Positions 1-9,623 of a stretch of 9,623 nucleotides of DNA are shown in pieces. The DNA is from Paenibacillus sp. UBA6285 (GTDB lineage Bacteria; Bacillota; Bacilli; Paenibacillales; Paenibacillaceae), in contig DJUJ01000159.1 in assembly GCA_002438345.1 (NCBI GenBank), positions 40,416 through 50,038 on the forward strand. Direction: 5' to 3'. Below the pieces are notes generated by a model. The model was not told the origin of the DNA. It was given only the letters and a program-made list of their open reading frames with translations, and did no database searches. A program made the position numbers and the translations under genes. Numbering within the stretch: the first letter of the stretch is position 1; every line of letters starts with the position of its first letter.

Positions 1-1315
1 GAAAATGAATCTGATGATCAATTCCGGCGACGATTGGGATCTCAGCTTCACTGCAAACTGGGGTGGCATTAACTTCTTTGAAAACGCAACCAAAGGTGCT
101 TATGCTGATCTGACTGACCTCCTCCCTAAATATGCGCCTGAAACTTATTCCCGTATCCCTGAAGGACTGTGGGAAGGCGTTAAAGTAAATGGCAAGATCT
201 ATGGACTCGTGAACTATCAACAGTGGGGCACTGCCAAACGAGATGGCTTTAAATTCCGTTCTGATCTTGTAGATGAAACCGGTTTTGACTGGAAAGCCGT
301 GAAAGACAAGACTGCAATTGATACACTTGATAAGATAGGGCCTTTCCTTGGCGATGCTCTGGCAAAACACCGAGAAATGATCGGGTTTGAGACCAGTTCC
401 ATTGAAAGCTTGTTTGCCAGCAATCCGCTGTTATGGAACATGGAAGCCGTGGGTGATACTAGCATCCCTGGCTGGATTAACCTTGACAATCAAGACAAAG
501 TCATCAACCAGTGTGAGACGGAAGATTTTGCGAAGTACACTGAAATTATGCGTGACTGGTTCCTCAAAGGTTATGTTCGCAAGGATGGCGCAACAGTAAA
601 AGATACTTCTCCTGATCGTAAAGCAGCTAAATTTGTCGCTGAGAAAACTGGCAGCTGGCCTGACGGCATTGAATATCCTGGTAATCCTGATGCCAGCAAT
701 ATGTCTATGACTAAAAGCGCAGGTAATGCTCCTGCAGTTACCGTTTCTACCTCTCGCACGATGATTCCTGCGGGCGCAGCTTCTACTGCTGCTATTGCAA
801 TCAATTCCGAATCCAAACATATTGAAAAAGCTTTACAGTTAGTTGAACTGCTCAACACCAACGATGATCTGTACAAACTGATTACGCTTGGTGAAGAGGG
901 CGTTGACTACAATTACGACGAAAATGGCAAGTTTACTATGGTTGAAGGCAAATACAATTTCAACTTTAACGAATGGCAAATTGGTCAATCTTACAGCCCT
1001 AACTTCAACCGTACTAACTATGACAAGAACAAAGATGGTGATATTCAAAGAGAGACTCAAAAAATCATCTATGAAGCTGACAAAACAGCAGAAATTTCAC
1101 CAGTAACGGGCTTCGTCTTCGATTCGACACCTGTAAAAACTCAGCTTGCAAACTGCTCTGCTGTTACCACCGAAATGATTCCGGCACTAAGCTCCGGTTC
1201 AGTTGACCCTGCTAAAGTATTGCCAGAATTCCTCAAGCGCCTGAAAGCTGCAGGTGTGGACGACATCATCAAAGAAAAGCAGGCTCAATATGACGCCTGG
1301 AGAACAACCAAATAA
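1..1315 (+). CDS. ABC transporter sugar-binding lipoprotein, DUF3502-type (5' end missing)
   Basis: This is the extracellular solute-binding component of an ABC sugar importer (family 1 binding protein, LipO-like), which would be lipid-anchored outside the membrane and pass an oligosaccharide to two permeases. The reading frame is already open at the left edge (AAA at 2-4 precedes the first ATG at 5), and the visible 436 residues lack a signal peptide and lipobox, so roughly the first 80-100 residues lie outside the window. Numbering from the ATG at 5, the segment LMINSGDDWDLSFTANW (residues 3-19) and the following GAYADLTDLLPKYAP are typical of the first lobe. The stretch LYKLITLGEEGVDYNY (289-304) and the C-terminal ISPVTGFVFD to YDAWR (about 364-433) match the DUF3502-type C-terminus common in Paenibacillaceae and Clostridia. 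The family call rests on remembered motifs. Substrate is unknown; neighbours suggest an oligosaccharide containing galactose or mannose (inference). A hairpin follows the stop codon directly. Confidence 0.9.
   Translation, partial: KMNLMINSGDDWDLSFTANWGGINFFENATKGAYADLTDLLPKYAPETYSRIPEGLWEGVKVNGKIYGLVNYQQWGTAKRDGFKFRSDLVDETGFDWKAVKDKTAIDTLDKIGPFLGDALAKHREMIGFETSSIESLFASNPLLWNMEAVGDTSIPGWINLDNQDKVINQCETEDFAKYTEIMRDWFLKGYVRKDGATVKDTSPDRKAAKFVAEKTGSWPDGIEYPGNPDASNMSMTKSAGNAPAVTVSTSRTMIPAGAASTAAIAINSESKHIEKALQLVELLNTNDDLYKLITLGEEGVDYNYDENGKFTMVEGKYNFNFNEWQIGQSYSPNFNRTNYDKNKDGDIQRETQKIIYEADKTAEISPVTGFVFDSTPVKTQLANCSAVTTEMIPALSSGSVDPAKVLPEFLKRLKAAGVDDIIKEKQAQYDAWRTTK
78..92 (+). promoter_or_regulatory. 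Possible CcpA catabolite-response (cre) site inside the binding-protein gene
   Basis: The 15 bases TTGAAAACGCAACCA match every position of the degenerate Bacillus cre consensus WTGNAANCGNWNNCW. Against the stricter palindromic form TGWAANCGNTNWCA it misses two positions. It lies within coding sequence, where CcpA sites can act as roadblocks, but gene-internal matches are often neutral. There is no independent evidence of binding. Confidence 0.25.
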
Positions 1316-1331
1316 TCTCGCACTCCTTTAT

Positions 1332-1368
1332 GAAATCCGGTGTATTGCAATATCTTACACCGGATTTC
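1332..1368 (+). terminator. Strong stem-loop after the binding-protein gene (terminator or operon attenuator)
   Basis: Bases 1332-1344 (GAAATCCGGTGTA) pair perfectly with 1356-1368 (TACACCGGATTTC), giving a 13-bp stem with an 11-nt loop. The strand after the stem continues as TATTTAATAA, a weak U-rich tail interrupted by A. It begins 16 nt after the TAA of the binding-protein gene. A hairpin at this place is common after binding-protein genes, where it partly terminates transcription and protects the upstream mRNA, giving more binding protein than downstream enzyme. With no convincing promoter between it and 1402, partial read-through is the simplest reading (inference). Confidence 0.75.
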
Positions 1369-1387
1369 TATTTAATAAGCGATAATA

Positions 1388-1394
1388 GAAAGGA
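1388..1394 (+). promoter_or_regulatory. Ribosome binding site that fixes the start of the six-hairpin gene at 1402
   Basis: GAAAGGA lies 7 nt before the ATG at 1402. The alternative in-frame ATG at 1330 has no purine-rich sequence before it (the upstream bases read TCTCGCACTCCTTT), and its first codons lie inside the hairpin at 1332-1368, so 1402 is preferred. Confidence 0.7.
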
Positions 1395-1401
1395 ACCCGC
1401 T

Positions 1402-3624
1402 ATGCGTTATTCTCTTATGTGTAAATCCTTTAACGGCAGTGAAGTACTAGACTGTGAGAAATTTTCCGTGAATCTAGAAAACAGTCAACATACTTTTTCC
1501 CGCTACCCTTGCAGTGCTTCGATTACAACGCATACCCTGCCGCATGGCCAACGTTTGGATATTACCTTGTCTTTTCACGAAGATACAACAGTTCCGATGA
1601 ATTTTTCACTTTCGATGGAGGCTGGGCAATGGGACAAAGGCAACTATGTGTTGATGCCAGGTGCGGTTTATAATGGTAACCGCTTTACAAGCTTGCCTCT
1701 TCCCTATCCGCCTTATTATGAACCTCCCCATAATAGCCCATTTACAGCTGCCGAAGTCATAACCAGCATTCCTCATCTCGATATTGAGACAACACAATCG
1801 CGAGTTTCTTTGCTTTCTGGTGATATGGCATCTTCTTTGTGCGGATTTTATGATCTCAACGATCAATCGGGTTCTGTCCTGTTGGGTGAGCACCAATGCG
1901 GGGGTTATTATACAGGCTTTACCGTCGATGAAAATCAAGTCGATCGCCAAGCCTCTTTTGTACTCTCCGTTCCGGGCGTACGCGAAAATACGCAATATTT
2001 TTTTGGAGATCAAAACGACGGACAGGGCTTTCGTCCAGATGTCTCAGCTCCATCTCAGGATACCGGAGCTTTGTTCAAGCAAGGTGAAACATTGACTCTT
2101 ACTGCTTGTGTCTTTCATTGGCAGCAAATATCTTTGCCTGACTTTTTCAAGCAGGTGAATGGTTCGAAAACAACGTTGGAGATTCCGGAGCTTTTTTATA
2201 ACGTTCCATTTTATAAGGCATATATAAGTATCAAAGAAAAATACCAAAGAGAAAACTTTATAGAAGAAGGATATTACTCCGTAGGGACCGACTGGAATAT
2301 ACCTCAACAGTGTTGGCAGGTAGGCTGGATTGGTGGAGGCATGAACAGCTATCCGTTCTTACTGGAAGATACATCCGAAGCACGGCAGCGCGCACTGTCT
2401 ACCCTTCGCTTTATTTTTTCACGGTTGCAGCATCCCAGCGGATGGGTGTTCGGCATGTATGGAAACGGAAAATTTTATGGTGACGGCTTCGACAGTAACT
2501 CTGACACTATTTTGCTCGTCCGAAAAAATGCCGACTTGCTCTATTTCGTAATGAAGCAGCTATTGTGGCTTTCGGAGAATCACCACTCCACAATCGAGTT
2601 TGAGCAACCCGTAAAGGCTCTTTGCGATGCATTTGTACGGTTGTTCCGAAAATACGGGCAGCTCGGACAGTTCATTGATATGGCTACAGAAGAAATAGTA
2701 ATAGGTAATTCTGCCGGAGCGTGTATGGCTGTAGGCGCGTTGGCACTGGCAAGCGAATATTTTCAGTCTGTGGAATACCTCGATGTCGCCGAACGGCTCG
2801 GTGAGTATTATTACAATAACTATTTAGTAAAAGGCATACTGAACGGCTGTCCAGGAGAAATCTGTCAAGCACCGGATAGCGAAGCGGCCTTCGCCATGCT
2901 GGAAAGCTATGTCCAGCTGTATGAAACGACCCGAAAGAGCATCTGGCTATCCTATGCGGAATATACCTGTGAAATTGCCATGACATGGGTCATGAGCTAT
3001 GACTTTGTGTTCCCTGCACACAGTACAGCTGCAAAGCGTGGTGTGCATAGCAGCGGCACGGTATTTGCCAACGCGCAGAACAAGCATTCTGCTCCTGGGA
3101 TTTGTACACTTTCAGGCAACAGTCTTCTCAAGCTGTTTCGTTTTACTGGCAATGCAAAATATCTGCAGGATCTACATGCCATTGCACACAGTTTACCGCA
3201 GTATGTATCTCTGGCGGAAGATCCGGAGTTTACGCTTGAAAAGAAATATTTACCTCCAGGCTATATGAATGAACGTGTGCAAACAAGTGATTGGGAAGGC
3301 AAGGAAACCCTTGGTGAATTCCTCTATGGCTCCAACTGGCCGGAAGTTTCCATGCTGCTTACGTTTGTGGAAGTACCCGGCGTCTATGTGGATTTTACCA
3401 GCCGCACTCTTCAGGTATTCGACCATGTGGAATGCTATGTTACACAGTGGGATCAGGATTCCGTACACCTGGAATTGTATAATCCTACAGCGTACAGCAC
3501 GATGGTTACGCTGCTTGCGGATGAATGCACAAACGCTCGGCGCTTAACGCATAATTACTTCGTTCAAATGAAAATGGTAACTCTTTCTGCTGGTGAGCTT
3601 AAACAAATCGAACTAAAAAAATAA
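1402..3624 (+). CDS. Putative six-hairpin (alpha/alpha)6 glycosidase-like protein
   Basis: 740 residues from the ATG at 1402; not recognised as a member of a numbered glycoside hydrolase family. The layout suggests an N-terminal beta-rich domain (about 1-255), a long helical region (about 285-665) and a short beta-rich tail (about 665-740), the usual plan of cytoplasmic six-hairpin glycosidases. Visible landmarks are GWIGGG (308-313), an Asp cluster in GDGFDSNSD (360-368: D361, D364, D368), GNSAGA (435-440), QAPDSEAA (489-496, with D492 and E494 as candidate acidic catalytic residues) and a Gly/His-rich segment KRGVHSSGTVFANAQNKHS (545-563). The family-level call is an inference from these patterns and the helical repeats. 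There is no signal peptide, so it should act inside the cell on imported oligosaccharide. The next gene starts 15 nt after its stop, so the two are very probably co-transcribed. Alternatives are a polysaccharide-lyase-like or unsaturated-uronide hydrolase-like enzyme of the same fold. Confidence is high that it is a gene, moderate for the fold and low for the reaction. Confidence 0.7.
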   Translation: MRYSLMCKSFNGSEVLDCEKFSVNLENSQHTFSRYPCSASITTHTLPHGQRLDITLSFHEDTTVPMNFSLSMEAGQWDKGNYVLMPGAVYNGNRFTSLPLPYPPYYEPPHNSPFTAAEVITSIPHLDIETTQSRVSLLSGDMASSLCGFYDLNDQSGSVLLGEHQCGGYYTGFTVDENQVDRQASFVLSVPGVRENTQYFFGDQNDGQGFRPDVSAPSQDTGALFKQGETLTLTACVFHWQQISLPDFFKQVNGSKTTLEIPELFYNVPFYKAYISIKEKYQRENFIEEGYYSVGTDWNIPQQCWQVGWIGGGMNSYPFLLEDTSEARQRALSTLRFIFSRLQHPSGWVFGMYGNGKFYGDGFDSNSDTILLVRKNADLLYFVMKQLLWLSENHHSTIEFEQPVKALCDAFVRLFRKYGQLGQFIDMATEEIVIGNSAGACMAVGALALASEYFQSVEYLDVAERLGEYYYNNYLVKGILNGCPGEICQAPDSEAAFAMLESYVQLYETTRKSIWLSYAEYTCEIAMTWVMSYDFVFPAHSTAAKRGVHSSGTVFANAQNKHSAPGICTLSGNSLLKLFRFTGNAKYLQDLHAIAHSLPQYVSLAEDPEFTLEKKYLPPGYMNERVQTSDWEGKETLGEFLYGSNWPEVSMLLTFVEVPGVYVDFTSRTLQVFDHVECYVTQWDQDSVHLELYNPTAYSTMVTLLADECTNARRLTHNYFVQMKMVTLSAGELKQIELKK

Positions 3625-3625
3625 C

Positions 3626-3632
3626 AGGAGGT
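3626..3632 (+). promoter_or_regulatory. Strong ribosome binding site supporting a TTG start
   Basis: AGGAGGT sits 2 nt after the stop of the six-hairpin gene and 7 nt before TTG at 3640. A second TTG at 3643 is the next codon and would give 10-nt spacing. No ATG occurs close by in frame before the Rossmann motif, so a TTG start is required to keep the nucleotide-binding fold intact. Confidence 0.8.
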
Positions 3633-3639
3633 CCTTCTT

Positions 3640-4854
3640 TTGTTGAATATTGGTGTTATTGGATACGGCGTGCGGATCGACATGCTGATGGATGATTTGT
3701 TCGCGCTACCTTATGAAATCCAGATCAAGGCAGTAGCCGATCCCGACCATGAGCGCGTGCGGGCTTTAATGAAGAAAGACGGCTCCAAGGAATCGATGCA
3801 CCAAATGGGAATCGATAAAATCGACGGACTTTTGCGTAGCTGCGAGATGAATCCGGATACCATTACCTTTTATACGGATGCGGACGAAATGCTGGACAAC
3901 GAAAAACTGGACGGCGTGATCGTAGGTACGAACTGCAACATGCATACTTATTTCGCCAAAAAGGTGCTGGATCGCAATCTGCCGTTGTTTTTGGAAAAAC
4001 CGGTTGCGACTACGATGGAGGATCTGAGAACGTTAGCCGACTGCGAAGCGAACGCAACGGCTCCCACAGTTGTTTCCTTCCCCTTGCGCGTCACACCGCT
4101 GGTGCAGGAGGTCAAGCGTATTCTGGATGCCGGCACGATTGGCAAGGTTGAGCATGTACAGGCGTTCAACGATGTTCCCTATGGATTTGTTTATTTCCAC
4201 GACTGGTATCGAGATGAATCCGCTTCTAAGGGGCTTTTCCTGCAAAAGGCAACGCATGATATCGACGTCATCAACTATTTGCTGGGTGAAGAACCCGTGA
4301 ACGTTTGTGCCATGAAATCCAAACAAATTTACAAAGGTGACATGCCTGCCGGCCTTCGTTGCAGCGAATGTGACAAATGGGAAACCTGTATGGACAGCAC
4401 TTACAATATCACTTATGTGCGCAATGACACTCCGCGTAACGACTATTGCAGCTTTGCGGTAGACACCGGTAACGAAGACTCCGGCAGCATGATTGTGAAA
4501 TACGAAAGCGGCATGCACGTCATGTATTCGCAGAACTTCTTTGCCCGCAAAGGGGCTGCGCGCCGAGGGGCTAGGTTATATGGCTATAAGGGCACCGTGG
4601 AATTCGATTTCGCCACCAATGAAATCAAAGTATTTGACCACATGAGTGATAAAGTAACCACTGTGCGTCTCGATGATCAAGGCTCGCGTCATGGCGGCGG
4701 TGATATTGTACTCATGCGGAATTTTGTACATCTGATGCAGGGCAGAACCACCGAATCCGTTGCCCCTTTGAAAGACGGGATTCGCAGCGCCCTTGTATGT
4801 CTGCAAGCCAAAGCGTTTTCCGAAAGCGATCAATTTTATCCTGTCACTTTATAA
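3640..4854 (+). CDS. Gfo/Idh/MocA family NAD(P)-dependent oxidoreductase
   Basis: A 404-residue protein with the size and plan of the Gfo/Idh/MocA family, which oxidises, reduces or epimerises sugars and cyclitols with bound NAD(P). The N-terminal Rossmann segment is IGVIGYGVR (4-12), followed by DGVIVGTNCNMH (91-102) and the family's EKP motif (E119-K120-P121). The C-terminal half has KATHDIDVINYLLG (203-216), where K203, H206 and D207 fall in the usual substrate-site region, and HGGGD (351-355), a common late motif. A Cys group (C241, C244, C250 and C270) lies in an insertion seen in a subset of the family and could hold a metal or be structural. It starts at TTG behind a strong ribosome binding site. 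It is close to the upstream six-hairpin gene and the downstream beta-galactosidase gene, so it probably works on a sugar released or bound in the same pathway. Some glycosidases such as GH109 share this fold and use NAD, so a redox-assisted glycosidase is a possible alternative; the motifs seen do not settle it. Confidence 0.9.
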   Translation: MLNIGVIGYGVRIDMLMDDLFALPYEIQIKAVADPDHERVRALMKKDGSKESMHQMGIDKIDGLLRSCEMNPDTITFYTDADEMLDNEKLDGVIVGTNCNMHTYFAKKVLDRNLPLFLEKPVATTMEDLRTLADCEANATAPTVVSFPLRVTPLVQEVKRILDAGTIGKVEHVQAFNDVPYGFVYFHDWYRDESASKGLFLQKATHDIDVINYLLGEEPVNVCAMKSKQIYKGDMPAGLRCSECDKWETCMDSTYNITYVRNDTPRNDYCSFAVDTGNEDSGSMIVKYESGMHVMYSQNFFARKGAARRGARLYGYKGTVEFDFATNEIKVFDHMSDKVTTVRLDDQGSRHGGGDIVLMRNFVHLMQGRTTESVAPLKDGIRSALVCLQAKAFSESDQFYPVTL

Positions 4855-4866
4855 ATCAAATGATAA

Positions 4867-7857
<2,991 letters not shown>

Positions 7858-7860
7858 ACA

Positions 7861-7895
7861 AAAGGAAGTAGGGTGTAACACTCCCTACTTCCTTT
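7861..7895 (+). terminator. Rho-independent terminator after the beta-galactosidase gene
   Basis: Bases 7861-7873 (AAAGGAAGTAGGG) pair perfectly with 7883-7895 (CCCTACTTCCTTT), a 13-bp stem with a 9-nt loop, and the right arm ends in TTT followed by ATATC. It lies 3 nt after the stop codon of the beta-galactosidase gene and before the next gene's own ribosome binding site. A-rich sequence on the left means it could also stop transcription from the other strand, but no gene is there. Confidence 0.85.
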
Positions 7896-7910
7896 ATATC
7901 TCCTTCCACA

Positions 7911-7928
7911 CATTTGTAATTACATATG
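7911..7928. promoter_or_regulatory. Near-perfect palindrome, possible operator of the GH38-like gene
   Basis: CATTTGTAATTACATATG is an 18-bp palindrome with one mismatched pair; its core TGTAATTACA (7915-7924) is perfect. It sits between the terminator and the GH38-like gene, 36 nt before the start codon, and overlaps TATGAT (7925-7930), a possible -10 box. No good -35 box was found at the right spacing. Such a position suits a repressor site, but the regulator family cannot be named, and a 10-bp palindrome in a 100-bp AT-rich gap could arise by chance. Confidence 0.3.
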
Positions 7929-7964
7929 ATTTATTTTAACAAATTTTATGTTGGAGGTTATCGA

Positions 7965-9623
7965 ATGTCACAACAAAAATTCACCCTGTATTTGATTCAT
8001 CACAGTCACACAGATATAGGCTATACCGATTATCAAGAAAAAATAGAACTGCATCATATTTATTATATTAAAGAAGTCATTGATATTCTAAATGCCATTC
8101 ATGCGGGGGAAACCAAGTGGGAAGGCTTCAAATGGAATTGTGAAAGCTTCTGGTGCGTAGAGAAATTCCTCGAAACCGCTGATCAATCCTATATCGATGA
8201 TTTTATTAAATATGTCAAATCGGGTGAGATCGGACTATCCGGCAACTATCTCAACATGACAGAATTAGTTGATTATACCGTTCTAAACAATACAATCGCT
8301 CGCAGTGTAACAAGTATGGAGCGTTACTCGATTCAAATGACTTCTGCCATGACCGCTGATATTAACGGCTATGGCTGGGGATATGCTGATGCGCTATATG
8401 AGAATGGGATCCGAAACTTGATGTCCTGCATTCATACCCATCATGGCTACCACCCTTTATTCAAGAAGCAAATGCCTTTCTACTGGCAGTCGCCAAAGGG
8501 GAATAAGTTGCTTGTATGGAATGGAGAGCATTACCTGATCGGCAATGAGCTGGTTTGTAACGAATATGATTATGAGTATACGATTCATGATGGTCTAATG
8601 CATGAACACTTGAGTAGTTTCGATATGGCCGAAAAAAGAATCGAGGCCTATGTAAGAGTGCTAAGAGAGCAGCAGCATCCTTATGATTTCGTACCAGTCA
8701 GTATCTCAGGAATAATGAGAGATAACTCTCCTGCAAGTACCAGAATCATCGAATTCATTCATGAATACAATGCGATACACGGTCAGGAAATTGAGCTTCA
8801 GATGGTAACACTGGATGAATTCTTTGATATTCTAAACCAAGCTGAAGTTGAAATCCCAACCTATTCTGGCGATTGGACCGATTGGTGGGCTGATGGCGTA
8901 GGCTCTACACCAAATATCGTCCAGCATTATCGCGAAGCAAGCAGAAAGCTGTACGCTGCACGTCAGCTGGATCCGGATGGGAAAATTATAGGCAAAGAAG
9001 TATTCGACAGTACCGAGTACAATTTATTGTTTTATGCTGAGCACACTTGGGGTTATTCATCATCCATCGATGAGCCATGGCATCCGAATGTAAATAAACT
9101 CGATTTAAGGAAAAGCTTATTTGCGCTCAAAGCCAACGAATCTGCTTCAAGAGCTATCAATAAAATAACTTATTTCCATGGTGAAACTCCTACCTCAGTC
9201 CATAAGGAACTAACTTTTGGAGCTATTAATCCACATGACTTCCCTGTAATAGATGTCCTGAATGTTAGTTTGGAATCTTTATTTGGACACAAGCATTTTG
9301 AGATACTGGAGAAGGATACTGGTCTAGTTGTACCTCATCAAATCGGACATTATGCTCGTGGATACGAAATCAATATCCTAGTGAAGTTAGATGCTAAGCA
9401 AAAGAAAAGCTACGTGATCAGAGACATTGCCGCACCTCCTTTAATTTCAGCTGGTAATTGTGCCAAGATAGCAGTCGAGGGTGTAAACGATTTGGCAACA
9501 ACATATGCCGAAACACTTCAGACGGGCTCAGTTGTAACTCCTTATAAACTGGAAAACAAGTTCTTCCGTATTCAATATGAAGAAGGACAAGGCATCACTT
9601 CGATCTATGACAAAATCAAGGAT
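7965..9623 (+). CDS. GH38-like glycosidase (alpha-mannosidase type or DUF5054), 3' end missing
   Basis: The frame is open from the ATG at 7965 to the window edge: 553 codons without a stop. GGAGG at 7953-7957 is 7 nt before the ATG. The protein starts with HHSHTDIGYT (12-21), the zinc motif of GH38 enzymes (H15 and D17 as ligands). MTADINGYGWGYADAL (129-144) holds D132 at the place of the catalytic nucleophile and third zinc ligand, and YAEHTWGYSSS (357-367) supplies H360 as the likely fourth ligand. WTDWWADGVGS (304-314) recalls the DUF5054 group within this superfamily. The region from about 375 to 405 fits the helical middle domain, and the part after about 410 looks beta-rich. Roles are assigned by analogy with GH38 alpha-mannosidases, which use a zinc ion to bind the sugar. 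There is no signal peptide, so it should be cytoplasmic. A terminator separates it from the beta-galactosidase gene, so it may have its own promoter. Sugar specificity, mannose or otherwise, is not proven. Confidence 0.88.
   Translation, partial: MSQQKFTLYLIHHSHTDIGYTDYQEKIELHHIYYIKEVIDILNAIHAGETKWEGFKWNCESFWCVEKFLETADQSYIDDFIKYVKSGEIGLSGNYLNMTELVDYTVLNNTIARSVTSMERYSIQMTSAMTADINGYGWGYADALYENGIRNLMSCIHTHHGYHPLFKKQMPFYWQSPKGNKLLVWNGEHYLIGNELVCNEYDYEYTIHDGLMHEHLSSFDMAEKRIEAYVRVLREQQHPYDFVPVSISGIMRDNSPASTRIIEFIHEYNAIHGQEIELQMVTLDEFFDILNQAEVEIPTYSGDWTDWWADGVGSTPNIVQHYREASRKLYAARQLDPDGKIIGKEVFDSTEYNLLFYAEHTWGYSSSIDEPWHPNVNKLDLRKSLFALKANESASRAINKITYFHGETPTSVHKELTFGAINPHDFPVIDVLNVSLESLFGHKHFEILEKDTGLVVPHQIGHYARGYEINILVKLDAKQKKSYVIRDIAAPPLISAGNCAKIAVEGVNDLATTYAETLQTGSVVTPYKLENKFFRIQYEEGQGITSIYDKIKD

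Noticed and set aside
5..7. ATG at 5 as the true start of the binding-protein gene
   Set aside because: The frame is open before it, no signal peptide or lipobox follows, and the protein would lack the start of the first lobe; the gene is cut by the window edge.
431..820. 129-codon open frame on the - strand
   Set aside because: It lies wholly opposite the binding-protein gene, and its translation is rich in Cys, Arg and His without any family pattern.
1345..1386. Possible promoter (TTGCAA at 1345-1350 with TTTAAT at 1371-1376, or GATAAT at 1381-1386)
   Set aside because: Spacing is 20 bp for the first pair, the second has no matching -35 box, and the -35-like bases lie in the hairpin loop. 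Not strong enough to call.
4033..4518. 161-codon open frame on the - strand
   Set aside because: It lies opposite the oxidoreductase gene, has no recognisable motif and no ribosome binding site that stands out; it is a shadow of the coding strand.
4807..4821. cre-like sequence around AAAGCGTTTTCC near the end of the oxidoreductase gene
   Set aside because: It lacks the TG at the left half-site and has a wrong base at the right end, so it fails the cre consensus.

Overview
The window looks like part of a carbohydrate-uptake and glycoside-degradation locus from a low-to-mid GC Gram-positive bacterium, most plausibly a Paenibacillus-like member of the Bacillota. The clues are strong AGGAGG-type ribosome binding sites, a TTG start codon, a solute-binding protein with a DUF3502-type C-terminus, a Firmicute-style long beta-galactosidase and rho-independent terminators. 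The species cannot be named from the sequence alone. All genes lie on the + strand, and no RNA gene, insertion sequence or CRISPR array was seen.

Layout. (1) Positions 1-1315 carry the C-terminal part of an ABC-transporter sugar-binding lipoprotein whose start lies outside the window. (2) A strong hairpin at 1332-1368 follows it. (3) Positions 1402-4854 hold a tight pair of genes 15 nt apart: a 740-residue protein that looks like an unassigned (alpha/alpha)6 six-hairpin glycosidase, and a Gfo/Idh/MocA NAD(P)-dependent oxidoreductase that starts at TTG. (4) After 24 nt comes a 992-residue GH2 beta-galactosidase (4879-7857) with a nearly complete LacZ-type active site. (5) A terminator at 7861-7895 closes this unit. 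(6) After a short AT-rich region with a near-perfect 18-bp palindrome, a GH38-like (alpha-mannosidase-type) gene starts at 7965 and runs off the right edge. It has no stop codon in the window, but the frame is open for 553 codons.

How it may fit together (inference). The binding protein would deliver an oligosaccharide to an ABC permease encoded outside the window. None of the enzymes whose N-terminus is visible has a signal peptide, so breakdown should be cytoplasmic: beta-galactosidase and the GH38-like enzyme remove sugars, while the six-hairpin protein and the oxidoreductase deal with a linkage or sugar that cannot be identified here. The least explained part is the six-hairpin protein and its close coupling to the oxidoreductase. 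The hairpin after the binding-protein gene may lower expression of the downstream enzymes relative to the binding protein rather than separate two transcription units.
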